This document shows, one piece after another, positions 44,584 to 52,584 of a DNA stretch of 64,000 bases. A program made the translations under genes and the position numbers. The notes under the pieces were generated by a model. That model did no database searches. It was not told the origin of the DNA and saw only the letters and a list, made by a program, of their open reading frames with translations. The stretch's first letter is position 1. Each line of letters begins with the position of its first letter. This DNA comes from an uncultured Lachnospiraceae bacterium. GTDB taxonomy: Bacteria; Bacillota; Clostridia; Lachnospirales; Lachnospiraceae. Location: the NCBI GenBank assembly GCA_910578885.1, contig CAJTSH010000016.1, positions 10,256 to 74,255 on the forward strand, read 5' to 3'.

Positions 44584-46416
44584 ATGGACAAATTTATCGT
44601 GAACATTATTCATCGTCCTGAAATGGTACCGGAATATTCCGCAACCGTAACCGGACATGGAAAAGAAGAGGATATCGGAGATAAGAAGCTGCTGACCGAA
44701 TCTTTGGATATTTTCAAGACACAGCAGAGGCTGGCGCATGAAAATGGATTGAAAGTTACGATTCAGATGACATATGCTTCCTTGTTTAACGAGGAAGCAG
44801 TACAGTTAGCAAAAGAGCATCATGAGAAATACGGAGACGAGATATCACTTTCTTTGTTAGGCTTGCCGTGCGAGCAGTTCCGCGAGAAATATAAGACAAA
44901 GGATTTCTGTATCTGGATGTTCTCAATGGAGGACAAGAAAGAGATTGTCAATGATGTATTTGAAAAATTTCATGATATTTTTGGATTTTATCCAGAGTCA
45001 ACCGGCTCCTATTATCTGGATGCCGAGCTGACAAATTATATCAAAGAGAAATATCCTTCCGTAAAGTGTGCGGTTGCAACTTGCTGGGAGGAAGGACCGA
45101 AGGCTTATCATACCTGTAATAATTCCTGGTATACCTTATTTGACGGCGGTCCGTGGGCTCCTTGGATTCCGTCCAAGCAGAATACCCATGCACCGGCAGC
45201 AAATGAGGCAGAGGACAGCGGTATTGTAGCAATTCCGCATCTTTCGAGAGATTTGATTGCATGCTATGATGGTAATGGTTCTAATTTCGGAACACATCCG
45301 CAGAATGTACTGCGCGGTATGATTTATGACAGCAAGACATGGGAATACCCGTATTTATACAACTTGATTGACCAGTTCCGCGATCAGGAGAAATATAACA
45401 ACGGTTATGCGTATAATATGATGTTCGTCGGACCGGGCTGGATGAATAAGATGGGACGCTGGGAGGCGCCGTATGAGCTGCTTGAGAAATCTTATGCCGA
45501 TGGCTGTAAGTATTATGGACAGTTGAAAAAAGAGGGTAAGCTGACCGACATGACAATGTCAGAGTTCGCAGATTACTACCGTGAGAAGAAATCCTATACG
45601 GAGCCGGAATGTGCACTTTGGAGAGATATTCTGTATGGTTCAGAGAAGCAGGTATTCTGGTATACAGATCCATACATGAGAGCTTGTGTAAATATGGATC
45701 AGGGCGGTGCAATTGTAGACCTTCGTCCGTATGCAGCAAAATTAAAATGGGAAGTAGGTATCGGTACGAAGCATGTACAGGATGCATCCTATCCTTTCTT
45801 AATTCAGGAGAAATATCGTGCAGGTTATTTCACCCACTATGCGGGAGAAGGAACCGTAAGAAGTGCAAAGCTCTGCCATAACAGTGAGGAAGTGGATTTG
45901 TGCTTATGCCGTACCAAGGCGCATTTCTCGCAAGAGGGAAAGACAAGAATTCTGACGCTTGACCCGGTTACGATTGAGTTTGCGGATTTAACGGTAAAAC
46001 TTCAGACAAAAGAGTATTTTGAAGAGGGCAGCGGCACAATCAAGATTGAGAGAACAATTTTGGAGATGAGCGACCCGAATGCAGAAGTAGAGCTGAATGA
46101 GTATATGGTGGCATGCTACGGCACAACCGAATATCCGGAGGATATGACAGGCATCACCTTGAAGTGTGAAGGTGAAGGCGGGCAGACGATTGTTTATGAG
46201 TACAAATGCAGAGAAGCTTCCTTAGAGGGAGCAGAAGCAGTATCTGCAGTCATTCCTGCAATCGAAACGAAGGTATCCTTGACTGCAAGCGGTAGGGCAG
46301 AGGGATACGTGAGAGAAGGATATGCGTTCTCCCCGATGTTTACGTTGGGATATAAGAAAAAAGTTTCTGATAAGGAGGTATTTGCAACATGGCTCAATCT
46401 GGAAAAGGCAAATTAA
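44584..46416 (+). CDS. uncharacterised 610-residue protein of the galactan locus
   Basis: I do not recognise a family with confidence. The protein is soluble, with no signal peptide or membrane helix. The N-terminal ~330 residues look like a beta/alpha barrel: strands such as KVTIQMTYASL, ISLSLLGLP, FCIWMFSM and VKCAVATCWEEG, with FGFYPESTGSYYLDAELTNYI recalling deacetylase/GH57-type barrels, and WAPWIPSKQNTH. The C-terminal ~250 residues are beta-rich. AAGGAG precedes ATG 44584. It lies between the permeases and GH53, so a cytosolic sugar-processing role is inferred, possibly a new glycosidase, epimerase or deacetylase. Its last 28 bp overlap the zinc-ribbon gene. Confidence 0.85.
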   Translation: MDKFIVNIIHRPEMVPEYSATVTGHGKEEDIGDKKLLTESLDIFKTQQRLAHENGLKVTIQMTYASLFNEEAVQLAKEHHEKYGDEISLSLLGLPCEQFREKYKTKDFCIWMFSMEDKKEIVNDVFEKFHDIFGFYPESTGSYYLDAELTNYIKEKYPSVKCAVATCWEEGPKAYHTCNNSWYTLFDGGPWAPWIPSKQNTHAPAANEAEDSGIVAIPHLSRDLIACYDGNGSNFGTHPQNVLRGMIYDSKTWEYPYLYNLIDQFRDQEKYNNGYAYNMMFVGPGWMNKMGRWEAPYELLEKSYADGCKYYGQLKKEGKLTDMTMSEFADYYREKKSYTEPECALWRDILYGSEKQVFWYTDPYMRACVNMDQGGAIVDLRPYAAKLKWEVGIGTKHVQDASYPFLIQEKYRAGYFTHYAGEGTVRSAKLCHNSEEVDLCLCRTKAHFSQEGKTRILTLDPVTIEFADLTVKLQTKEYFEEGSGTIKIERTILEMSDPNAEVELNEYMVACYGTTEYPEDMTGITLKCEGEGGQTIVYEYKCREASLEGAEAVSAVIPAIETKVSLTASGRAEGYVREGYAFSPMFTLGYKKKVSDKEVFATWLNLEKAN

Positions 46417-46607
46417 ATTACAGATGTCCATCCTGCTTTATGAGAGACTTGGATATCGATATGTTTTATGACAAAGATAAAGGTGAGTATTACTGTCTTC
46501 GGTGTCAGTATACCGGTACCGAAGAGGATGTTCTTGCAAAAAATGAAATGGTGCGCTTCCGTTACAGGGATATGATGAAGCGTATAACAAAGTTCGATTT
46601 TGACTAA
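46389..46607 (+). CDS. small zinc-ribbon protein
   Basis: 72 residues with two cysteine pairs, CPSC (about 14-17) and CLRC (about 36-39), forming a rubredoxin-like zinc ribbon, then a helical basic tail (RFRYRDMMKRITKFDFD). AAGGAGG at 46373 supports ATG 46389, inside the end of the 610-residue gene, so the two are likely co-translated. No catalytic residues are apparent; an accessory or regulatory role is inferred from context only. Confidence 0.78.
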   Translation: MAQSGKGKLNYRCPSCFMRDLDIDMFYDKDKGEYYCLRCQYTGTEEDVLAKNEMVRFRYRDMMKRITKFDFD

Positions 46608-46647
46608 GGTAACCGGAGGGTTACAATCTCTCTTTTAGCAATCGGAA

Positions 46648-46682
46648 AAATAGGAGACTCCATGCGGCAGTCTCCTATTTTC
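46648..46682 (+). terminator. terminator after the zinc-ribbon gene
   Basis: AAATAGGAGACT (46648-46659) pairs with AGTCTCCTATTT (46669-46680); a short TTT follows. Confidence 0.75.
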
Positions 46683-46708
46683 AATATTGCAGAAATATTT
46701 TATATAAT
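46680..46708 (+). promoter_or_regulatory. putative GH53 promoter
   Basis: TATAAT (46703-46708) with a poor -35 TTCAAT (46680-46685) at 17 bp, directly after the terminator. Confidence 0.4.
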
Positions 46709-46740
46709 GTGCTTGTATTGTGCAGAATTGGAGGAATGAC

Positions 46741-47847
46741 ATGGAATTTGTAAAAGGAATGGATTTATCAACATTGATAGAATTGGAAAATTTAGGAGCG
46801 AAATATTATGATGACGGCAGGGAAATGGATATTCTGGAAATTATGAAAAATTATGATGTGGATACCATCCGAATCCGTCTTTGGAATGACCCATATTCAC
46901 CGGAGGGGGAATCTTATGGAGCGGGGATTAATGATCTGGAGACAACGCTTGCTATTGCAAAAAAGGTGACAGCCGCCGGCTTTGGAGTTCTATTGAATTT
47001 TCATTACAGTGATTTCTGGGCAGATCCGGGAAAGCAGATTAAGCCGAAGGCATGGGAAGGCTATTCTGTAGAAGAACTTGAGAAGGCGGTATATGATTAT
47101 ACGAAAGAAATGATGGAGATATTTAAGGAAAACGGCGTGAATCTCACGATGGTACAGGTTGGAAATGAATTGTCAAACGGTCTGTTGTGGCCAGAGGGAC
47201 GGACGCCGAACTATGACAATATCGCAAAATTTGTCAATGCCGGAATCCGCGCAGTCCGTGCAGTGGATAAAGATGTGGACATTATGATTCACTTAGACAA
47301 CGGGGGGAATAATGAACTGTATCGGGAGTGGTTTGACAACTTTATGGAGCGTGGGGAGGATTTCCAGATCATTGGACTCTCTTATTATCCATTCTGGCAT
47401 GGTACGCTTCAGATGCTTGAGGACAATATGCGCGACATCGCCGTCCGGTATGGCAAAGACCTTATCGTGGTAGAGGTATCTATGGGTCATACGATGGAGG
47501 ATTATATGGATTATGAGGATCTGACGGATGAACAGCGGAAGGGCTATGCGACAAGACAGGAGCTTGTTGAAAAAATTGAGTATCCGATGACACAAGAGGG
47601 GCAGGCGGATTTCATGACGGATATTTTAAACCGTATTCGTAACGTTCCGGAAGGAAAGGGCAAAGGCTTTTTCTACTGGGAGCCGGCATGGATTCCTGTT
47701 GCAGGCAGCGGATGGGCGACAGAAGCTTCCTTGAAATATATGAACGATCCGGGACCTTGCGGAAATGAGTGGGCGAATCAGGCATTATTTGATTATGACG
47801 GAAATGCGCTGCCGGCGTTAAAGGTTATTCGGGACTTTCCGCGTTAG
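46741..47847 (+). CDS. GH53 endo-beta-1,4-galactanase, cytoplasmic
   Basis: 368 residues covering a whole GH53 TIM barrel. Acid/base Glu143 is in QVGNELSNG and nucleophile Glu245 in LIVVEVSMGH; the N-terminal KGMDLSTLIELENLGAKYYDDG and RIRLWNDPYSPEG are GH53 signatures. GGAGG at 46730-46734 fixes ATG 46741. There is no signal peptide, unlike most GH53 enzymes, so it should cut imported galacto-oligosaccharides inside the cell rather than polymeric galactan. Products would go to GH42. It follows a terminator and may have its own promoter. Confidence 0.93.
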   Translation: MEFVKGMDLSTLIELENLGAKYYDDGREMDILEIMKNYDVDTIRIRLWNDPYSPEGESYGAGINDLETTLAIAKKVTAAGFGVLLNFHYSDFWADPGKQIKPKAWEGYSVEELEKAVYDYTKEMMEIFKENGVNLTMVQVGNELSNGLLWPEGRTPNYDNIAKFVNAGIRAVRAVDKDVDIMIHLDNGGNNELYREWFDNFMERGEDFQIIGLSYYPFWHGTLQMLEDNMRDIAVRYGKDLIVVEVSMGHTMEDYMDYEDLTDEQRKGYATRQELVEKIEYPMTQEGQADFMTDILNRIRNVPEGKGKGFFYWEPAWIPVAGSGWATEASLKYMNDPGPCGNEWANQALFDYDGNALPALKVIRDFPR

Positions 47848-47941
47848 GAATGGGCAGCGGCTGTCTGTTTTTACACTGCTTGTGCATATGTCATAATGTT
47901 GCATGATTCAAACTTGATTGTTGCAGATTTCCGAAAGCCCA

Positions 47942-47970
47942 TTGCAAAGTAAAACAGGCTCTTGTATAAT
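47942..47970 (+). promoter_or_regulatory. galK promoter
   Basis: TTGCAA (47942-47947), 17 bp, TATAAT (47965-47970). The 279-bp gap 47848-48126 contains this promoter and a ~150-nt leader with the palindrome described next. Confidence 0.7.
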
Positions 47971-48055
47971 AAACGTATATATTTGAGAGAAGAGTGTATC
48001 TTTCATGTAAAGTGTACGGAAGCAGGCAAAATGAAACATTGATGGAGGGAAAAGA

Positions 48056-48110
48056 GTGAAAGAATTTGTAAATTCTTTCACTAACTATCTGTTTGTGCTG
48101 AAAAAAGCAC
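48056..48110 (+). promoter_or_regulatory. long palindrome and hairpin in the galK leader
   Basis: GTGAAAGAATTT (48056-48067) and AAATTCTTTCAC (48070-48081) are perfect 12-bp arms separated by two bases. A second hairpin GTGCT/AGCAC follows (48095-48099, 48106-48110). It is downstream of the promoter, so it may act as a DNA operator or as an RNA hairpin. It also overlaps a GTG-started 51-codon ORF (48056-48211) with GGAGGG 6 nt before it. Confidence 0.7.
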
Positions 48111-48126
48111 AGAAATGGAGGAAACA

Positions 48127-49293
48127 ATGCAGGAGAAATTACTGGAGAAGTTCAAAGAATTATTTGGGGAGGAAGGCGATATCCGGCTGTATTTTGCACC
48201 CGGACGTGTAAATCTGATCGGGGAGCACACCGACTATAACGGCGGTCATGTATTTCCGTGTGCACTGACGATCGGAACCTATGGCGTGGCGAGAAAGCGT
48301 ACAGACAAGAAGCTGCGGTTTTATTCCATGAATTTTGAAGAGCTGGGAGTTCTGGAGTCCTCTGTCTGGGATTTGAAGCCGGAGAAGGAAGCGGACTGGA
48401 CGAATTATCCGAAAGGAGTAATCTGGGCATTTGGTGAGAAGGGCATGTCGGTGGACTGCGGTATGGATCTTTTGTTGTATGGAAATATTCCGAACGGATC
48501 CGGACTTTCATCCTCTGCATCGGTTGAAGTATTGACCGGATATATTTTAAAGGATTTGTTTGGTTTTGATGTTACAAATCAGGATCTCGCTCTGATTGGG
48601 CAGTATTCCGAGAACAAATTTAACGGCGTCAACTGTGGCATCATGGATCAGTTCGCAATTGCGATGGGCAAGGCGGAACATGCCATTTTTTTAGATACGG
48701 CGACCTTGAAATACGAGTATGCGCCAATCAAATTAGAGAATGCTAAGATTGTGATTTCCTGCAGCAATAAGAAGCGCGGACTTGGGGATTCCAAATACAA
48801 CGAGAGACGCGCCGAGTGTGAGAGTGCGTTTGCGCAGATCGGAGAGGTAATCGGAATCAATAGTCTGGGAGATCTGACAGAGGAGCAGTTTGAACAGTAT
48901 AAGGATTCCATCAAGGATGATGTATGCCAGAAGCGTGCAAAGCATGCGGTATATGAGAATCAGAGGACCATTAAGGCAGTGGAGGCTTTAAAGAACAATG
49001 ACATTGCACTTTTCGGAGAGCTGATGAATGCCTCCCATGTGTCGCTTAGGGATGATTATGAGGTGACCGGAATTGAGCTGGATACGCTGGTGGAAGAGGC
49101 GTGGAAGGTAGACGGCGTCATCGGTTCCCGTATGACAGGCGCAGGCTTTGGCGGATGTACGGTCAGCATTGTTAAGGATGAGGCGGTAGATGCCTTCATT
49201 GGGCAGGTCGGAAAGGCGTATGAGGAGAAGATTGGTTATGCCGCAGATTTTTATGTGGTGGAAATCGGGGATGGACCGGGTCGTCTGAAATAA
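48127..49293 (+). CDS. galK: galactokinase
   Basis: 388 residues, GHMP kinase phosphorylating galactose at C1. The galactokinase signature GRVNLIGEHTDYNGGHVFP is near the N-terminus, the ATP loop GSGLSSSASVEV near 120, and the C-terminal SRMTGAGFGGCTVSIV motif is present. ATG 48127, with GGAGG 5 nt upstream, is preferred to ATG 48115. It precedes galT by 34 bp and forms the entry of the Leloir pathway for galactose released by GH42. No galE is in the window. Confidence 0.95.
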   Translation: MQEKLLEKFKELFGEEGDIRLYFAPGRVNLIGEHTDYNGGHVFPCALTIGTYGVARKRTDKKLRFYSMNFEELGVLESSVWDLKPEKEADWTNYPKGVIWAFGEKGMSVDCGMDLLLYGNIPNGSGLSSSASVEVLTGYILKDLFGFDVTNQDLALIGQYSENKFNGVNCGIMDQFAIAMGKAEHAIFLDTATLKYEYAPIKLENAKIVISCSNKKRGLGDSKYNERRAECESAFAQIGEVIGINSLGDLTEEQFEQYKDSIKDDVCQKRAKHAVYENQRTIKAVEALKNNDIALFGELMNASHVSLRDDYEVTGIELDTLVEEAWKVDGVIGSRMTGAGFGGCTVSIVKDEAVDAFIGQVGKAYEEKIGYAADFYVVEIGDGPGRLK

Positions 49294-49327
49294 GACCGGA
49301 AACAGTATTGGGAAGGAGAATGCAACT

Positions 49328-50863
49328 ATGATTCAGGAGAATATTTTAAAATTAACGGAGTATGCCATTGTAACCGGTCTGATACAGCCGGAGGATCGGC
49401 GTTATACTATCAATCGGCTCATGGAACTGTTTCAAATTGATGAACTGGAGGATGAAGTGGTTTCATCTTATGAGAAGCGGGAGCCGATGACGCGGGAGAG
49501 TGCGGAGGAAGCTTTAGAGAGCATTCTTGGTGAAATGATGGACTATGCCCATGAGCAGGGCATCATGAAGGAAAACAGCATTGTTTATAGGGATTTGTTT
49601 GATACGAAGATTATGGGGCTGCTGGTTCCAAGACCTTCTGAGGTTCAGATTAATTTTTGGGAACTCTATAACAACCAGTCTCCGCGGGCGGCAACCGATT
49701 ATTATTATAAATTAAGCTGTGACAGTGATTATATCCGCCGCTACCGTATCAAAAAGGATATGAAGTGGACTGCGGATACAGAGTTCGGACAGCTTGACAT
49801 TACGATTAACCTCTCTAAGCCGGAAAAGGATCCGAAGGCAATTGCGGCGGCGAAGCTGGCAAAACAGAGCGGTTATCCGAAGTGTCTGCTCTGCAAGGAG
49901 AACGAAGGTTATGCCGGGCGGGTGAATCATCCGGCACGTCAGAATCATAGGATAATGCCGGTAAATATTAACGACAGCGACTGGTTTATGCAATATTCTC
50001 CATATGTGTACTACAATGAGCACTGTATCGTATTTAACGGGCAGCATACGCCGATGAAAATCGAGAAGGAAACATTTGGCAAGCTGTTAGATTTTGTGAA
50101 ACAGTTTCCGCATTATTTTGTCGGTTCGAATGCAGATCTGCCGATTGTCGGCGGTTCCATTTTAAGCCATGACCATTTTCAGGGCGGTCATTACGAGTTT
50201 GCGATGGCAAAGGCGCCGATTGAGAAGGAAATCAGCTTTGCCGGCTTTGAGGATGTGAAAGCCGGAATTGTAAAATGGCCAATGTCAGTGATTCGTCTTA
50301 GCGCACCGGATACAGAGCGTTTGATTGAGCTGGCGGATAATATTCTTTTGAAATGGCGCGGATATACCGACGAGGCAGCATTTGTCTTTGCAGAGACGGA
50401 TGGAGAACCTCACAATACGATTACCCCGATTGCAAGAAAGCGCGGGGAGAATTATGAACTGGATTTGGTATTGCGCAATAACATTACTACCGAGGAGCAT
50501 CCGCTTGGCGTTTATCACCCGCATGCAAAGCTGCACCACATCAAGAAAGAGAATATCGGCTTGATTGAGGTTATGGGTCTTGCCGTGCTTCCGGCGCGTT
50601 TGAAGGATGAAATGGCGCAGTTAGAGCAGGCAATTCTGAATAGTGATGATATCCGCGGCAATGAAGAATTGGAGAAGCATGCGGACTGGGTAGAAGAGTT
50701 CCTTCCGAAATATGAAGAGGTAAATGCCGGAAATATTGAGGAGATTATCCGAAAAGAGATTGGTCTGGTATTCAACGAGGTGTTAAAGGACGCCGGCGTT
50801 TACAAATGTGATGAAGAGGGAAGGAAAGCATTTGAGAGATTTGTCTGCTGTGTAAATGAATAA
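49328..50863 (+). CDS. galT: galactose-1-phosphate uridylyltransferase, Firmicutes (class II) type
   Basis: 511 residues, markedly longer than the enterobacterial form and matching the class II GalT of Gram-positive bacteria. Blocks include RNITTEEHPLGVYHPHAKLHHIKKENIG and GGSILSHDHFQGGHYEFAM, the latter holding the His-rich active-site region. It exchanges UMP between UDP-glucose and galactose-1-phosphate. GGAAGGAG precedes ATG 49328. A hairpin follows the stop. It completes galactan-to-glucose-1-phosphate conversion together with GalK. Confidence 0.95.
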   Translation: MIQENILKLTEYAIVTGLIQPEDRRYTINRLMELFQIDELEDEVVSSYEKREPMTRESAEEALESILGEMMDYAHEQGIMKENSIVYRDLFDTKIMGLLVPRPSEVQINFWELYNNQSPRAATDYYYKLSCDSDYIRRYRIKKDMKWTADTEFGQLDITINLSKPEKDPKAIAAAKLAKQSGYPKCLLCKENEGYAGRVNHPARQNHRIMPVNINDSDWFMQYSPYVYYNEHCIVFNGQHTPMKIEKETFGKLLDFVKQFPHYFVGSNADLPIVGGSILSHDHFQGGHYEFAMAKAPIEKEISFAGFEDVKAGIVKWPMSVIRLSAPDTERLIELADNILLKWRGYTDEAAFVFAETDGEPHNTITPIARKRGENYELDLVLRNNITTEEHPLGVYHPHAKLHHIKKENIGLIEVMGLAVLPARLKDEMAQLEQAILNSDDIRGNEELEKHADWVEEFLPKYEEVNAGNIEEIIRKEIGLVFNEVLKDAGVYKCDEEGRKAFERFVCCVNE

Positions 50864-50873
50864 ATGATGATTG

Positions 50874-50901
50874 GCGGTAAGCTTCGTTGGAAGTTTACCG
50901 C
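50874..50901 (+). terminator. hairpin after galT
   Basis: GCGGTAA/TTACCGC outer arms with inner GCTTC/GAAGT around GTTG; only TATTTG follows, so termination may be weak. Confidence 0.6.
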
Positions 50902-50947
50902 TATTTGTAAATAGGGGAAATTGGGGATAGGAGGCTTTAAAAAGATT

Positions 50948-50976
50948 TTGAAATTTGATAGTCAACAGTATATAAT
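50948..50976 (+). promoter_or_regulatory. promoter of a 53-codon gene
   Basis: TTGAAA (50948-50953), 17 bp, TATAAT (50971-50976), about 48 bp before the start codon. Confidence 0.7.
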
Positions 50977-51023
50977 AAAGTTATAATTTAGAATATTAGG
51001 ATTTAACTGAAAGGAGATAAAAG

Positions 51024-51185
51024 ATGGAGGTATTAGATATGGCTATTAGTGAAAAGGAATTTAAATTACTTGTAAACTTTATGAAGGATGATTTGCAGGA
51101 GGCGAGGGATCATAAAGAAATTGAACAGAAGGACAAAAAGATTGATAAAATTTTAGAACATTTACAACAGTATTTAGAGGACTAA
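51024..51185 (+). CDS. small helical protein, unknown
   Basis: A 53-residue ORF, unrecognised. The peptide (MEVLDMAISEKEFKLLVNFM, ending KILEHLQQYLED) is charged and predicted helical, with heptad-like leucines in the second half. Support for a real gene: AAAGGAGAT upstream of ATG 51024, a good promoter, and a perfect terminator directly after the stop. It is isolated between galT and the convergent histidine kinase. It could be a regulatory peptide, an orphan antitoxin-like protein or a phage remnant. Confidence 0.75.
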   Translation: MEVLDMAISEKEFKLLVNFMKDDLQEARDHKEIEQKDKKIDKILEHLQQYLED

Positions 51186-51193
51186 AGAGGAGA

Positions 51194-51222
51194 AGAATCC
51201 AGCTAGGCTGGATTCTCTTTTT
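51194..51222 (+). terminator. terminator of the small gene
   Basis: GAATCCAGC (51195-51203) and GCTGGATTC (51207-51215), then TCTTTTT. Confidence 0.92.
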
Positions 51223-51230
51223 ATGCATAA

Positions 51231-51303
51231 GGGCGCATAGGGACAGTAACAGCAGGAGCTGCATGCGCCCCGCACGGCGAATAGGAGGAATAAATCGTCC
51301 CTA
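51231..51303. repeat. structured GC-rich element, possible interspersed repeat
   Basis: TAGGGAC (51238-51244) and GTCCCTA (51297-51303) form inverted ends of a ~66-bp element; inside, GGGCGCAT (51231-51238) can pair with ATGCGCCC (51263-51270) and GCAG with CTGC. It overlaps the stop codon of the histidine kinase. Base composition is richer in GC than its surroundings. Confidence 0.5.
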
Positions 51304-52584
51304 CTCGATTCTGGTATTTACTTCTGACAACCTTAATGTAAAAACACATCCCCCGCCTTCCCGCTCTGCCAATGTAAGCATCCCGTGATGGGCATCTGCA
51401 ATCTCCTTTGCAATGCTGAGCCCCAGTCCAAAATGTTCCTTCGCAGAGCGGGAATTTTCACCACGGTAGAAGCGCTCAAAAATATGTTCCCTCGCTTCTG
51501 CCGGGATACCGGGACCATTGTCTGCCACGGTGAGGAGAAAGCGGGGAGCGTCGTAAGTAAGGGACAGCCACACAGTTCCGCCGATGGAGCCATAGGCAAT
51601 TGCATTAGAAATCAACACTGCAAGAAGCTGCGAAATTCTTGCGGAGTCACAGCGGCAGGTGGGAATCGGTTCATCAGGGAGCGTGATTCTTAAGGAAATC
51701 TCTTTTTTACCTGCAAGGGGAAGGAATGCTTCGTAGCTGTCTAAAAGGAGCGTATCCAATTCTGTATCTTTCATGTGAAAAGACCAGGTCTGGTTGTCGG
51801 CGCCTGCCAGAGTCAGCATATCCCCGACCAGAATGGACATGCGGTCGCTTTCTTTTGCAATCGTGTGCAGAAATGTCATGCGCTCTTCTTCCTCCGCTTC
51901 CTTCATCGCGGAGACGGAAGAGAGGATGACGGCAAGCGGCGTGCGCAGTTCATGGGAAGCTGCGGCTATAAAATCGTTTTGCCTCTTCTGGGAATCTCCG
52001 ATCGGAGCCAGTAATTTTCCGGTATAGAAATAAGAAAAAAGAAACAGCGAAAGAATACCCAGAACGTTTGCGAGGGAAAAACGCACACGCTGGTCTTTGA
52101 TTTGCGTATTCAAAGATTCTGCCGAGCTGTAAATGACCACATGGACATTTCCGCTGTGAAGGCTTGCAACGCTTACATAATAATCCCTGCCGTCCGAAGC
52201 CTTGTATTGGATTTCGCTGTGCGGCGAAATGAATTCGGAGCCGGAGATGTCCGAGGGAAAGCAGTTGTTCAAAAATTCAGCTGCAAGTTTTTGCTGCTTT
52301 TCGGAGAGTATGGATGTGGTATAGGTCAGCGGAATGTTCTTGTCGTATATCGCTATCGTACAGCGTTCATTTACAATCGCCTTTGCAATCCATTCATAGG
52401 AAATCGTATTTTGCTGCTCCAGATTTAAAATAATCGTATTTGCCTCCGTACAAAAGGACAGAAACTGGTTAGATTTTAATTCTTTTTCCGACATGTACAG
52501 ATAAAAGAGTGACATGAAGGCAAGAATCAGTCCGGCAATTCCGGCAAAGAGAAGCGTCAGCTTCAGGCGGATATTCTTATACAT
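51301..52584 (-). CDS. sensor histidine kinase
   Basis: 427 residues. Transmembrane helices near 8-30 and 168-188 bracket an external sensing domain of ~140 residues. HisKA phospho-acceptor His211 is in ASHELRTPLAVI; the HATPase has N-box ISNAIAYG, DNGPGIP and HFGLGLSIAKEI. No HAMP is evident. It overlaps the response-regulator gene by 8 bp, so they form a pair. The divergent operon encoding a solute-binding lipoprotein is the likely target. The stimulus is unknown. Confidence 0.92.
   Translation of the reverse strand: MYKNIRLKLTLLFAGIAGLILAFMSLFYLYMSEKELKSNQFLSFCTEANTIILNLEQQNTISYEWIAKAIVNERCTIAIYDKNIPLTYTTSILSEKQQKLAAEFLNNCFPSDISGSEFISPHSEIQYKASDGRDYYVSVASLHSGNVHVVIYSSAESLNTQIKDQRVRFSLANVLGILSLFLFSYFYTGKLLAPIGDSQKRQNDFIAAASHELRTPLAVILSSVSAMKEAEEEERMTFLHTIAKESDRMSILVGDMLTLAGADNQTWSFHMKDTELDTLLLDSYEAFLPLAGKKEISLRITLPDEPIPTCRCDSARISQLLAVLISNAIAYGSIGGTVWLSLTYDAPRFLLTVADNGPGIPAEAREHIFERFYRGENSRSAKEHFGLGLSIAKEIADAHHGMLTLAEREGGGCVFTLRLSEVNTRIE

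Noticed and set aside
46638..46645. GCAATCGG as another LacI operator half
   Set aside because: Only 8 bases match, and it lies in the 3' untranslated part of the zinc-ribbon gene before the terminator.
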